This document shows, piece by piece, positions 46,170-58,189 of a stretch of DNA of 64,000 bases. Source of the DNA: Dendrolimus kikuchii (Eukaryota; Arthropoda; Insecta; Lepidoptera; Lasiocampidae); the NCBI GenBank assembly GCA_019925095.2, contig CM034397.1:5599763-5663762 (forward strand), read 5' to 3'. Both the position numbers and the translations under genes were made by a program. The notes beneath the pieces were generated by a model, which was not told the origin of the DNA, ran no database searches, and worked only from the letters and a program-made list of their open reading frames with translations. Every line of letters starts with the position of its first letter. Position 1 is the stretch's first letter.

Positions 46170-46400
46170 AATAGAAGGCTAAAAACCAGCGGATGCTTAT
46201 TTAGTAAATGACTCGCTAACTGACAGCCAACGGCTAGCGGTTAAGCCATAAACTTGTCAGTTGTCGGTTTTATACGACAACCATCAGCCAGCTGGCGAGT
46301 TGATGGCGATGACTGACGGCTAAGCTTAAACTTCTCACTTTTCGGTTTTATGCAATAAGCATTAGCCAGCTGACAAGTTGGACAACTTGCTGTGAATATT
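46170..46400. mobile_element. Small element with internal repeats (family H), copy 1
   Basis: Motifs such as AACTTGTCAGTTGTCGG and GCCAGCTGGCGAGTTG alternate, and a second copy lies at 55560-55740. No coding. Confidence 0.5.
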
Positions 46401-46570
46401 TTGTGAACAATCGCTATTTAGCTAATTTTTAATATAGCTACTCATCTTTACTCCCTGCTCTTATTTCAATCAATTATAGTGCTTCGAATTGAAATTTCGT
46501 TGAAACATTCTAAGAGTATGCTGTGCTCCGTATATCCTTGTATGCGTGCTTTGTATATAGTAAGCAGCTG

Positions 46571-46915
46571 GGGCCCAATTCTACTAACACTATTCGTTAT
46601 AATCGCGACTATCATCTCAATCATAGTTTTGCTTGATTCCGGTATTTCGTTAATTCCAGTGGCGTACTCGTGGTATGCTACTCTGTCTTTGTAAATATTC
46701 ATAAGCGAATACTCGCAAAATAAATGTTTAAAATTTAGGTAGCTTTCAGTAAGTACCAATATTTATTTTTCTACTATTAATCCGTAGCGTCGACATCGAT
46801 AATATATTGTGGATTTAGTAGAATACGAATTTTGACAATATTGCTATAAAATCACACTTGCTGTGAATATCCTCGCAACGCCAAGACAAGATGTTTAACT
46901 AACAGAATTGGGCCC
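46571..46915. mobile_element. MITE-like element with GGGCCCAATTCT ends
   Basis: GGGCCCAATTCTACTAAC at the left and GTTTAACTAACAGAATTGGGCCC (last part) at the right are inverted partners, about 345 bp apart. No coding. Confidence 0.65.
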
Positions 46916-46948
46916 ATGGTGTAGGTCATGTTAAACTAAACACACAAG

Positions 46949-47148
46949 TCAGTGATTATGAATATCTTTTAATCTATCTATAATGTCGCCTACAGTATAG
47001 ATGACAGCTCGACAACCTTTAGCGTGATGAGTCGAGCACACCCATACAACTTTATCATTTTTTCTTATTTTTTTGGCATAAAAATTGTAACCTCCATATC
47101 GTATTTGGGTCCTACCCCGCTGTGACTTTACGTACTCCACGGTTTCTT
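46949..47148 (-). CDS. mod(mdg4): FLYWCH exon F24 (tandem acceptor)
   Basis: Acceptor TTTTTTACAGAAG: two AGs three bases apart, both in phase, giving EETVEYVKS or ETVEYVKS. Then QRGRTQIRYGGY, a Lys/Arg-rich stretch (KKIRKNDK), VWVC, loop STHHAKG, Cys, and a final H-N-H with TGA. The longer head and linker make it 200 nt. Confidence 0.9.
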
Positions 47149-47510
47149 CTGTAAAAAATAATAAAAATTATAAACTGATTTAATATTGGTTTCGCAGACA
47201 TTTTAAATAATATTTAGAAAACACCACACAGACGCACAGATGTGAAAAGAAAGATGTTTATAAAAGTCATAGCAAGCGGATATCCATTGTTTCTGCCCAG
47301 TACCATAGCAAGCAAGCGTGATAATACGTACTACGTAGACTTTCAAAAGTAATCACATGAAGCGGTCAATGCCAAAGTTACATTGCAACATTTGAAGCTC
47401 CAATTTGTAATCATACCTACTGTGTAATGATTAACAGAAGCTATAAGTGGAAAAATCTTTTGCAACCCAATAAGTTTTATTTACCATACCATAATAACCA
47501 GTTAAATATA

Positions 47511-47830
47511 TCCGTGCAGAAACGGAAAAAGAATACAATCTCCTACGGCCCGGCCGCCTGTCGTAAGAGGCGACAAAACAATCCACAGCCAGGTGGTAGG
47601 GTATTTGCCTGACTGGATGGCTACCACCCCTGGTTTAAAGTATGTCGCCATAACAACCTTGAGTTGTGTTCCGGCATTAGTGACCAGGTTCCAGTCTCCC
47701 GTAAAAGAGCAGCAGCGCATTTGTAGCACATTTGGTGTTGCAAATGTCTATAGGCGATGGTAACCACTTTCCATCGAGTGGCCCGTCTGCCTGTTTGTTG
47801 AACTCCTGCAATAAAAAAAATAAAAAAAAA
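47511..47830 (+). repeat. Family A repeat, copy 8 (full length)
   Basis: TCCGTGCAGAAACGGAAAAA to TCCTGCAATAAAAAAAATAA; all landmarks. Confidence 0.88.
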
Positions 47831-48018
47831 TCCAGAGTATGCCACTATAACAACCTCGAGTTGTGTTCCGGGATTTTTAGCCAGATTCCAGTCTCCCTTA
47901 GAGAGCGGCAGCACATTGGTTGCAACTTTTGGTGTTGCAAATGTCCATAGGCGACGGCAACCGCTTTTCATCATGTCGGCCGTCTGCTTGTCTGCCTAGT
48001 TCATGCAATAAAAAAATA
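47831..48018 (+). repeat. Family A repeat, copy 9 (3' half, tandem with copy 8)
   Basis: Starts at the GAGTATGCCACTATAACAAC landmark directly after the A-rich tail of copy 8, ending TGCAATAAAAAAAT. Confidence 0.85.
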
Positions 48019-48204
48019 TTTAAACAAAATGGGTTTTGATTCGTTAACAAAAACAGATTAATTTAAAGATCTTAAATGAGCAATATAAATGGTTTACAAC
48101 TAGTATATGCAACTGGAAAAAAACTGTTGCGGATATTATGCAAATATTCTTATGCTCCATGTGGGTATCCATCTGCACATTCATATATATGGCAAGACGG
48201 AATG

Positions 48205-48420
48205 TATTCTACGAAGTGGAGTTTTTGACGGGAACCGAAAGAGGACGTTGTGTTGTGAAGTTGTATTTTCTAAAAATGTACAATATTACTCTAAAATGAA
48301 CAATAGTAATTACGTGTTTTTGTGAGAAATGTGAACTGTATAGTGAAATGTGGCCTTTCAAGTTTTCACAAGAACTCCGTTAATGGCGTCAGCGGTAGCC
48401 TGAAATTCAACTGTGCTACT
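48205..48420 (-). repeat. Unnamed repeat, inverted copy of 44690-44905
   Basis: GACGTTGTGTTGTGAAG, GTGAGAAATGTGAACTGTAT and GTTTTCACAAGAACTCCG mirror the other copy. Confidence 0.7.
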
Positions 48421-48704
48421 ATACGAAGACATGTAATGAGTTGAGATAGGGCTTAAAAAGCGTTATACAAATTTCTCTATTATAAAATGGAAAATCCCCT
48501 AAATTCTACGTGGAAGACTAGAAATCTTAAAAATAGGGTCACAGATAAAATAGTTATCGGTTACCATAATCGATTTAATTGAATGAATCTCAACAGTTAA
48601 TAACATGAAAACATACCACACGATTAATTCATTCAAAATAACTAAACCCACTACAATTGCTAAAACGATAGTGTACATTCTTTTTTTAAATGCTGCTATA
48701 CTTT

Positions 48705-48752
48705 GTACCCCGCGAATTTCAAGGCAAGCATCGACGAAGTCGCGGGCACATC
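48705..48752 (-). repeat. Family D scrap adjoining the R1-like LINE tail
   Basis: Reverse complement reads GGATGTGCCCGCGACTTCGT; cut off at the LINE poly(A). Confidence 0.5.
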
Positions 48753-50606
48753 CTTTTTTTTTTAAGGCGGGGGAAATGCATTTCGCACATACCGGGGCCT
48801 TTGCTAGGGATTAGACCATAGTCGATTATGGAGGCATTCCATTGGGGGTAATCCAAACACTAATCGACCGGCTTGTATGGAAACTCGAGATTCCAACCTA
48901 CCGACCACACTCATCTCCACTAAAACCATCCTCCTCCCATGTGCCCCGCGCTTATGGCAGGAAGAGCGTGAGACTTAGAACGTAGTTACGCCCACGCTGA
49001 TCCTAGTGCGTCAGTGCTTGAGAATGCCCCGGGAGATGCAAACTCACTTCGTCAACAGGGTGAAGACTCATCTGCTCCCTAGATGCTAGAGGATATGCCC
49101 CCCTGCAGCGGTATTTTCAAGGAGGGAAGTCATGCGCGTATCTGCGCCTCCGGGACCCCGAGTGACGTCGGTACCCGTGAGGCGCATGGTGCGCACTTGT
49201 ACCTCTTCCTATCTCGTTCTGCGGCCTCCTTTTGAGACATTACAGTCTCGCAGAAATTGGACGCACCCATCCAATGATCATCGCTCTGCAGCATGGCTTG
49301 CACCAGACTGTCGAGCGAATCGATCGGACCTACTATTGTCTCGAGTTCAAACCTCTGCGGTGCCCATGCTGCGCACTCGACTAACGTATGAAACGCCGTG
49401 TCTTGTGCGCCACACTGGCGACACTGGGGTGAAGGCAGGCAGCCCACCATATGATTCAGATACTTATCGAAGCACCCATGCCCGGTAAGTACCTGTGTCA
49501 TCCTGAAGGTCAGGGTCCTGCGTTTCCGCGAGAGCCATAGCAACAGGTGGGGGCGCACCGCTTCCACTGTTACAATGCCGGCCACAAGGTTTTCCAACTC
49601 TACTGACCAAGTTTGGATCATGGCCGCGGTTTCCCGCGTCCTGATCGCCTGAATCTCGGCCTGGCAGTAGACCAGGCTACGTGCGAGGGCATCCTTCGGG
49701 AACGCCGAACTTTGGCAAGTACGTCCGCCTGGAAAGGCCAGGGCGGATCGCCTGCCAAGAGTGTCGACGCCGTCCACGACGGTATCCACGGATGGCCCTC
49801 ACCGCCTGGACCCGCTGTGCGCGGCACAGCAGAGTCCTATTGTGGCGGTGAAGTGCAGTGGACCAAACGGGTGCACCGTACAGGGCCATACTCCTAAGGA
49901 TGCCCGAGTAGAGTTTCCTAGTCGTCGTCCCCAGTCCCCCCACGTTGGGAAGGAGCCGAGAGAGGGCGCCTGCGGACCTCACGAGTTTGGAAACTAGCTG
50001 CTCAAAGTGCGCTTTAAACAGCCATTTTCCGTCGAGAATTAGCCCCAGATATTTCAACTAGGGTCCTACACGAATGTCCACCCCTTGTAACGGTCAAGTC
50101 CGCGGGGGGATTACGAAACTGCGTATGGAACATGGCGGCCTCCATTTTGCGAGGGGAAGACCTTCAAGCCCAACCTGGCCTGTTGGATCACGATCGCCAA
50201 CCCGTCATTGGCGAGGTCCACGGATTCCGCGTAAGACGCAGCGCGTGCCGTGAATAGAGTGTCATCCGCAAAGCATATTAGTCCTATTCCGGACAGGACC
50301 GGAACCCGAAGGATCCAGTCATAACGGACGTTCCAAAGAATCGTCCCGAGGACCGACCCCTCTGGAACGCCGCACGCGACGCGTCGCCGACCTAACGCGC
50401 GATTCTCGGATTCACCGCTCTCCCAAAGTATATACTTGGGCTGGAGGTACGCGCCCAAAAGCCTCGTGAGGTACGGGGCAACGCCGTGTGCACGGAGCCC
50501 CTCCCTGATAGTCTCGTGAGGGAGGCTGTTAAAGGCGTTCGCTATATTAAGCGACACCGCCAGGACAGTATCCTTTGCTTGGACGGCTTTGTCCGTTACA
50601 ATTAAA
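48753..50606 (-). pseudogene. R1-clade-like LINE, 5' truncated and frameshifted
   Basis: The minus strand holds a reverse transcriptase C-terminal half in three frames. At about 50606-50111: SLNIANAFNSLPHETI, then GVPEGSVLGTILWN and FADDT. At 50057-49677: the thumb-like MKYLGLILDG and LYGAPVW. At 49789-49130: a domain with CRQCGAQDTAFHTLVEC, the Cys/His knuckle typical of R1-group elements. A 3' UTR follows and ends in an 11-A tract (48753-48763). The catalytic FADD is intact, but frame shifts and the missing 5' half make it dead. It is much GC-richer than its surroundings. Confidence 0.85.
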
Positions 50607-51684
50607 AGGCACCAACAGTTTACTCTAGTTTATTTTGGCACACAATTTGTACACACACAACATGAATTAATAATAAAAGCAATTTTACCACGTAGGAGAC
50701 GAACACTGTAATAATACGTAAAGGAGGATACAGTAAGCAACAAACTTCACAACTATCCAAAATTGCCCAATCTACCTCCTTCACAACCATTTGATATGAA
50801 GGCGTCGAGTACACCTGGTGACAATTTCACCGGGTGCACCCGTACTTCAATTTTTTTTTATTATAGAAAATAAAATGTCAACAAACATAAAATTGAAATA
50901 AAACAAGTATTTGTTAATTAAATTAAATTATGATATATCATTAAATTTCATTCATTTTTCAAAATTTTTGGTATTTCAGTGCCATCCGATATTATATACA
51001 ATTAAGTAGTATTATATACTCTACACGTCTGAAGCAAAGCCACGTTTACACTATCAAAAGTCGCTCAGGCTGAATGCACTCGGATGGCTATTCGGACACT
51101 ACTCGTATTGTAGCAATTAACAATCCATGCGCACGTGCATAACATGATTCTGGAACAATCTGAATGGAATCAACTCTGACTGTTTTTAATTTTTCGAGTT
51201 CACTAATATCACAATAAGGCGACTTATATTTTTATTCTTATAAATCTACTTAAAAATTAACAGATTGCTACGATTTAATAGATTGGGTAAGTGTAAAGCA
51301 GGGCGCACTACGCAGCTACTTCGAGATATGATAGCTCATTAGAACACGCACTAGAAAGGTAAGAATCTCTGTTTGCGACAGTCATTAGAACACTAAAAGA
51401 GATTAACTGCTAAAATTGGATGGTTGACATTTTGACTGCCACTGCTAGGCTGTCTAATGTGTGGCCTGCCTAAGTCGCTATCTGTTTACACTTGTATAAA
51501 GTTGTTACATACAAGTACATTGGACCCGAGCGCATTATTATCGTGTGAACGTGGTTTAACAGCTACATATAACCTGCAACACTTAAATATTTATTTACAA
51601 TTTAAGTGAGAATGTGACTGACACCGTTACATCTAAAGATAAAGATAAGCCCATATCATAATAGAACAAAAAAAAACATAATTC
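50607..51684. other. Spacer
   Basis: AT-rich; no gene recognised. Confidence 0.3.
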
Positions 51685-51766
51685 GTCGGTTTACTCCAAG
51701 AAATCATTAACTGATATATAATTATATATATGACAATTAACGAGTTCTTGAAGTAAACCGACTTTA
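51685..51766. repeat. Inverted repeat
   Basis: TCGGTTTACTCCAAGAAATC and its partner GTTCTTGAAGTAAACCGA fold into a ~25-bp imperfect stem around an AT-rich centre. Confidence 0.6.
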
Positions 51767-51997
51767 TTAGCGCATAAGGAATAATATTAAATAAATATAT
51801 TAAATGGAGCTTTGAAAAATGTACGGACTTCGAGTTTGTAGATTTAATAAATAAATTTAAAATATATTTACATATGTATTTTTTTACAATTATGCTCTTG
51901 GCATTATTAAATACAATAAAACTAAAACAACTTGAAATAGGCATGATGTTGTCATGAATCACTCTAGACAGATTCCACAAGTTGATTTTGCTAAAAG

Positions 51998-52221
51998 TTA
52001 ATGCGTATAATTGTGTAAAGTATTTGATATTGAATGATTATGAGAATTGTTTAGTTTGACTATTGTATTATTATTGGTATAGAGAACTGCCTTGCACCCT
52101 CTGTTGTTATGGCTGGAGCAAACCCAACAACTTTTCATATCATTTACTATCCTTTTCAAGCAAAATGTAAATCCTCCAATAGATATTAACGGTTTTCCAC
52201 GACGTGACGTTATAATTTCAG
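51998..52221 (-). CDS. mod(mdg4): FLYWCH exon F25 with C-terminal extension
   Basis: Acceptor ACATTACAG, first bases CT. Reads AEIITSRRGKPLISIGGF, with hydrophobics in place of the F3 pair and Phe for Tyr18. One extra residue gives W33 (preceded by Cys), C35 (SSHNNRG), C43 and the H-N-H, then 12 more residues (SISNTLHNYTH region) before TAA. No internal stop. Confidence 0.9.
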
Positions 52222-53094
52222 CTGTAATGTAAAAACGTCATCAGTTACTTTTTATACTGAGGAAATTATTAATAAGCTAATCATTGTAGCTCAATAACAT
52301 ACGTATTATATACAATTAAGTAGATTCTAGTCATGGCAGAAGATATGCATAAATATCACTTTTAAGGGGCTAAATGTTAGTCACGATAATGGTACTTAAA
52401 AAGTGTCGTAAGAAAAACTGCACACCGAGATTTTCAATGTATGCAATTCGCCTTTTGGGGTCCGTTCAAGCTAGCGCAGAGTCGAAGCGAATCGAAGCGT
52501 CAATTTACTTGCTGTCATAGTAAATGCACCCTTATTTTCACAAGGTAATGCAAATATTTCTTAAAAAAAAAATCGCGGAATTCACGGACATTCTACGAAA
52601 TACGTGCGTCTGCCAGCAACCAACGTTGATTAGTGCGCGCGCGTTTGCACGAACCCAAGTGCCTACTACACGAACGAACGCGCGAGTCTTTCATCACACC
52701 CAGTCAACTGAGAACTGATGTCTATCACTACAAAAAGTACCAGGCTGCGATTGCACATGAATTCACGACAATAAGCTCGTATCCCTGCAACTTCGCTTTA
52801 ACTATAAAGAATTTGATGCTTCGATGCGCCTAAACAATATAGGGGAAATGGGAAACGCGTTGCTGGAAGAGTGGCAGAGGTTGTAAAATACACAACATCA
52901 TCTGCAGCGTGCTAGACAGATGGAAGCTGTAGTCAGAGGATGGGAAGAAATAAGCGATACTAAGCTTTCATTTATTTACAGTATTAATTTAATATAAAAT
53001 CCGGAAAAAAGTGCTCCTTATATTTCGCTTTTTTTTTCATTAAAAGTTACTTCAGAACCACAAATACCGCAATAATAAATATAATTTTAGTTGT
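52222..53094. other. Spacer upstream of F25
   Basis: No gene recognised. A GC-richer patch at 52630-52720 has short frames without motifs. Confidence 0.3.
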
Positions 53095-53220
53095 AATGGC
53101 GACGCGACCAAAAGGCTGGCGTCTATTTTGCTCAAAGTCTAAGTATTGCTACTCAACGTGGTAACGCCGCCAGCCTTTTGGGAACGTTCCCGGTAAGTGA
53201 CAGTGGTCTGGGACCAATAT
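53095..53220 (+). repeat. LINE-tail-like repeat, copy 1
   Basis: GCCAGCCTTTTGGGAACGTT and CCCGGTAAGTGACAGTGG, shared with 54655-54790. Probably the 3' end of a non-LTR element. Confidence 0.65.
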
Positions 53221-54184
53221 TTTATCTATAATTTTTTATTTAGTTCTAGTTTTTAATTTTAGGTTTATTTTTTATACTATAGTTTAGTTTTAGTATTTAA
53301 TTGTATTTTTCTTTTAATATTCGTTAATTATTAAATTAATCTACAAGATTGTTACAAAATATTGCAATAAAATTTTAGTTGTAACATAATTTATAATTAT
53401 TACTATTTTAAATACAACCTATATTATTCCATATTCTTTCTCTTTTACCTACCGCTTTCTTATTATTTTTTTCGGTTCCGCTAATCGTGCCGATTACGCT
53501 AATTTCCCAATTAGTATATAATACGTTATTATACGCAAATATTTTGTAAACCTATTTAAGAAAAAAATTAATAAAAATCTACAATGCCATCCATATGATT
53601 ATGGATGGCATTGTACAGATGCGTAATCTGGCAAAATACTTTTGTAACCCAATTTTCCCTCAAGGATAATGTTATAGTTATTGACCGTTTCATGCAGATG
53701 TAGCGATGGATATATGCGTTATTTGCAGTGCGATATGGTTATTAATTATTGATGACGTTAAATATTGACAGATGATGTATGTATAATGTATGTATGTATG
53801 TGTATATATATACTGTGTTTCTACATTTAGTTGAAACAATAGCAGGTACTTGGTAAAATATTGTAACTTATTTTTCTCAAAGGATTTACCGATTTTATTA
53901 CACTTGGTAATGCAGCGGTAATAGTTTCATTAGTTAGCGGTTTTAATTTTAAAACTATAAAATATAGTGAAAATTACGCAAAGGACACCTGGAGTTGGTT
54001 TTGATAAAAACTAAAAACGATACCATAACATTTTTGAAAAATCGATTATCATATTTGCGAATCGAAGTTATTGATACCGAAAAAATAAAACAACTTGTGT
54101 TATTTATTATATCAAACTATAATTGTACCTTACAAAGAGCATTAAAGTTAATTAAACAAATTCCTATATCCTAATATAATGTGC
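53221..54184. other. Spacer with a perfect hairpin
   Basis: AT-rich; apart from the hairpin at 53581-53614 and TATG-type simple repeat near 53775-53812, nothing recognised. Confidence 0.35.
53581..53614. repeat. Perfect 15-bp hairpin
   Basis: ACAATGCCATCCATA and TATGGATGGCATTGT flank a 4-nt loop (TGAT). Confidence 0.85.
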
Positions 54185-54372
54185 TTAATGATTATGATCG
54201 TTTTTGAAATTTATAATTTCATTGTTGAAGGTATGTACTACAGCTCTGCACCCTCTGCCACCATGACTTGAGCAAGTCCACGTCGTTTTGACATTAGATT
54301 TCCTTTTGAAGCAGAATTTATAACCATCAACAATAAGCATTGGCTTGCCACGCTCCGAAAGTTGAATTACTC
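54185..54372 (-). CDS. mod(mdg4): FLYWCH exon F26
   Basis: Acceptor AATTTCAG, first bases GA. Reads GVIQLSERGKPMLIVDGY; W32, C34 (SSHGGRG), C42, H60 and H62, then TAA. The opening VIQLSERG departs from both major types, and RGKP ties it to F25. A long snap-back element begins 43 nt upstream of the acceptor. Confidence 0.9.
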
Positions 54373-54417
54373 CTGAAATTTAATTGTTTTTGTTTAATTC
54401 TTAGTATTATCTTACTA

Positions 54418-54578
54418 TATAAGTCGTGCGCAGAAGGTTTGCCGATGGTCGTCCCTCCCGCTTCCTAAGACTGGGTCCGGGGCTTGTCTAAGTAGTACTC
54501 AGATCTAGACGACCGCGGGGCGCGGTTGTGGGAGCGAGGAAGGGTAATCATCGACAAACGTTCTGCGCACGACTTATA
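54418..54578. mobile_element. Palindromic snap-back element
   Basis: TATAAGTCGTGCGCAGAAGG at the left pairs with CGTTCTGCGCACGACTTATA at the right, and complementarity continues inward (TTTGCCGATG / CATCGACAAA). GC-rich in an AT-rich context, about 161 bp, no coding. Confidence 0.7.
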
Positions 54579-54654
54579 ACCTACCTTCATTCGTCTTACT
54601 ACTGTATGTATAGTCTATTTCTAGTATTTAATTTTATTTATACTTAAATATATC

Positions 54655-54790
54655 TCACGCGCTTTTTTTGCTCAAAGATTCAAACGTTGCAATACAATGT
54701 AGCAACGCCTTCAGCCTTTTGGAAACGTTCCCGGTAAGTGACAGTGGTTGGGGATCAATATATTATCTTTAATAATTAATTATTACCTTT
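54655..54790 (+). repeat. LINE-tail-like repeat, copy 2
   Basis: CAGCCTTTTGGAAACGTTCC and GGTAAGTGACAGTGGTTGG; compare 53095. Confidence 0.65.
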
Positions 54791-54952
54791 TTTGTTTAGG
54801 TTTATTTTATTTTGTTCTAGTTTTTAATATAGTATAATTTGCAATTTATTTTTAAGTTTATATTGTATTTTTAAAATAACAATTCGATAAAGCTTGTTAA
54901 AAAACATCATTATTTAAAACATATTTTTTAAATTTAAATCAATTATAAATTA

Positions 54953-55261
54953 TTCGTGCAGGAACGGAGAAAGAATACAATTTCCCGCGGCCGGACGGCC
55001 TGTCGTAAGAAGCGACTTAACAATCCACAGCCAGCTGGTAGGGCACTTGCCCGACTGGATGGCTACCACCCCTGGTCTAAAGTATGTCGCCATAACAACC
55101 TTGAGTTGTGTTCCGGCATTAGTGACCAGGTTCCAGTCTCCCTTAAGAGAGCAGCAGCGCATTTGTAGCAACGTTGGTGTTGCAAATGTCCATAGGCGAT
55201 GGTAACCGCTTTCCATCAAGTGGGCCGTCTGCCTGTCTGCTGATCTCCTGCAATAAAAAAA
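54953..55261 (+). repeat. Family A repeat, copy 10 (full length)
   Basis: TTCGTGCAGGAACGGAGAAA to TCTCCTGCAATAAAAAAATT; the clearest copy. Confidence 0.88.
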
Positions 55262-55319
55262 TTGAAAGTAATTAACTTCTTTTTAATTATGTAAATTTCA
55301 TAAAATGCGTTGATAATTA

Positions 55320-55375
55320 TAACAGCCCATGAACGTCCCATTGCTGAGCTCCGGCCTCCCACTATTGAGTAAAAT
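55320..55375 (-). repeat. LINE/SINE 3'-end scrap
   Basis: AACGTCCCATTGCTGAGCTC and GGCCTCCCAC are the reverse of the GGGAGGCCC-GAGC-CAG ending of the SINE family. Confidence 0.55.
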
Positions 55376-55559
55376 TCATCGAATTCATCGAAATTTATCG
55401 TGATTATTGAGATACATGACCGAAACACAAGACATGAGACCGCGACACACCTACTACTGTTTTGTATGCGATTGTATGTAGAATATTTGAAGCATGCGAG
55501 CGAAGCGAAGCGAGACACAGGTGAACGACTGCGCCGGGAGACGCTCGACAACCGTCTTC

Positions 55560-55740
55560 ACGACAGCTATCGGCTATAGAACGACTGACAAGCTACATTT
55601 TAATAAGTTGCCGACGGCTAACGGCTCAGCCGTTAACTTGTCAGTTTCAGTTTTATTGAGCAGCCATTAACTAGTTGGCGAGGTAAAAAACAACTTGGCC
55701 GTGACTATTTCGTGAACAATCGATGTTTAACTGCTGGTTT
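55560..55740. mobile_element. Small element (family H), copy 2
   Basis: AACGGCTCAGCCGTTAACTT and CTAGTTGGCGAGG; compare 46170. Confidence 0.5.
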
Positions 55741-56269
55741 TTACAATATCTACATCTCTAGGCATATTTAGCGGGAGTGTCGTGTATCGCGCTCCCTGTC
55801 TCGCGTCTCCATCACTTATCTCAGTTTTTGAACTAAAAATTCTGTAACATCTTCACATATAATCATATTTATGTTTCATTTCATAGACGCCGTCTCAAAA
55901 CTCAAATGTATGTTTAATTGCAGTCTTACTTCGGTTTTAGGGTTAATGTAAAAAAAAGAAAATGAAATAATACAAATATTTTGTCTAATATTTTAAGTAA
56001 TACAGTTTATGAAGAATGAATATGTGGTTTAACAATTTTCACCTGTCGAAGGGCTATTTAATTTAAAAGATACTTTGTGAAAGAAATCCTTTTTTTAATT
56101 AGAATGTTTCAAATATACGAAAAACAAGTATAAAGAATCTGGTTTCCTATGGAATATTTTCTTATTGAAATATATAAAAATTTATTATGAAATATATAAT
56201 TTCATTCTCCTGTGAACAAATTTTCACAACGCAACTTAAGCCTTTACCGTTCGATAATTTAACAATTAG
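55741..56269. other. Spacer
   Basis: No gene recognised. Confidence 0.3.
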
Positions 56270-56415
56270 GTTTTTCCCGCGGCTTCCCTCGCGTTACTGT
56301 GATCCCACGGGAACCGTACATTTTTCCGGAATAATATACAAGACTATAATCTATCTCTGGGCCAAATTTCATCCAGATCCGTTATGTCATTCTGGCGTGA
56401 TTGAATAACAAACGG
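56270..56415 (+). repeat. Family D fragment
   Basis: TTTTTCCCGCGGCTTCCCTC and CATCCAGATCCGTT, as at 8419-8600. Confidence 0.65.
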
Positions 56416-57172
56416 CCATCCAAAATCGCATTTATAAAGCCGTGTACCTACTTACCTGCGAACCGCAACCGTAAGCGTTGCAGTTACGTAGTACTGTTGT
56501 AACCAAAAATCATAGTGAGTACGTGGCTCGCGAGCTCGAGGCGAGCGGCACGCGTTGGCTTGCGCCGAGCCAACAAAGCGAAAATCAATGTCGATGTACA
56601 AATTAGAGCTCGTTGCTGTATCCGTTCGGTTACAGTTACAAGGACATGTCTACATGGCATGTAAAACGTATATTGGGTACGATAAACTCAACGTAAAACA
56701 CTTCAAAAAGTTCCTTTCGTCCGTAGTATCGCTTGATTTAGTAGCCAAGTATACAACATTATTCTTAGTGTAAGCAATTCACTAAATACCTATATAAAAC
56801 TATATCCTTATATAACCTTAGAGTTTACCTTAAGCCGATATGAGACAGTTCATCTCGGGTTTTCAATTTTGATGAATCAACCAAAGTGATCAATATATGT
56901 ATAAACTTGAATCAATCAATGCCATTGAATATTGACGTGTCCTTTTAGTTCTGTCCTATTCATACAAATCGATCCAAATTGGTTGATCCATCTAATTTCA
57001 ACATTACTTATGGTAAGTAACAAAAGTAAAAGGCACTTACTAGTCATATTTGGCTACAGTTTTATTTATTGCGAAACAGGTAAGCGGACCCTGGGCGTCG
57101 GAGTGAACGCTCCAAACGCAAGCGGAATTTAGCGCTCGGATGATGATGATGAGGAAAAGAGGCAAAAGGCCA
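56416..57172. other. Spacer downstream of F27
   Basis: Includes a GGTTGA-family inverted-repeat element at about 56850-57005. No gene recognised. Confidence 0.35.
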
Positions 57173-57414
57173 CTATTTTTGCACAATAAAAACTTCTAAA
57201 GGTTTCGAGCGCGCTGTGCTTATGTGATTATGTCCATTATTAATTTTAATAATTTTGTTATCAACCAATCCAGTATGTACTACTGCACGACATCCTTTAC
57301 GATGGTGCGTAGAACAAACCCACACCGTTTTAAATTTCATTTTTCTTTGCGCATAAAATTTATAACCTTCGATTGCAAGAAGAGATTTCCCTTTTTGACT
57401 AAGAATCGACATGA
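57173..57414 (-). CDS. mod(mdg4): FLYWCH exon F27 with C-terminal extension
   Basis: Acceptor TTTTTCAG, first bases TC. Reads VMSILSQKGKSLLAIEGY, then YAQRKMKFKTVWVC with W32, C34 and C42. Two extra residues (HTGLVDNK) shift the pair to H62/H64. A 16-residue tail (ISTARSKPLEV and more) follows before TAA. The AQRK linker is shared with F28. Confidence 0.9.
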
Positions 57415-58189
57415 CTGAAAAAATATAACACTACATACATTGATTTCACAATTTGGTTATTTCAGATATAGTCATGGTATATAACATTCTGCAAATCATG
57501 TTACAAAATCCGTGCATATTTAACCACGATTTGAATCTACGTTAATAATTAAATACGAGTCCCATAGCTACTGTACCGCCACCATCAAACCGATATGCTT
57601 TAAATACTGAAGAAATATTCAATACCCCTTTGTCTCTATATATAACTCACATGCATGCATATAAACGCTCCAAAATGATTAAGTACCCTGACAACCAACA
57701 CGCGTGTACTGCATGTCGGTTATTACTTTTTTCATTGTCAAAAGTTGGCAAATAGGCAGACGGTCCACCTGATGGAATTTGGTCACCGCAACCTATGGAC
57801 GTTTGCAACTTCAAGGGCGTTGTCAACGCGTTGCTGACTTCGAAATACTACTAACAACAATTAAACATAAGAGGTTATCTGATGTATATAAATAGATCAT
57901 TATTGTTGGTTTAGTAGTATAAAATAGACTTTCAAGAGATTCAAATTGTATTTAATAACGCATAAAGGACAGTCTTATCGCTAAAGAACGATCATTTCCA
58001 GATAACATAAATAGACCCACAAGCTAATACCATAGAAATTAACATTAAGTTATACATATATAGAATATTCCTTCAAGACATAATATATAAAATATAGAGA
58101 CTATGTCACGCTTTGTCTATATAATGTGTTATATCACGGGTGATAAATCACGATCCAAGTAACAACTTCTTATTTAGAATACAATAGAG
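57415..58189. other. Spacer upstream of F27
   Basis: Holds a family A'-type fragment at 57740-57840 and a LINE-tail scrap near 57948. No gene recognised. Confidence 0.35.

Noticed and set aside
49132..49997. Plus-strand open frames in the GC-rich LINE
   Set aside because: Antisense shadows of the R1-like protein, favoured by high GC.
56187..56773. Two plus-strand open frames of about 73 codons
   Set aside because: The first overlaps a family D repeat; neither has recognisable domains or coding support.
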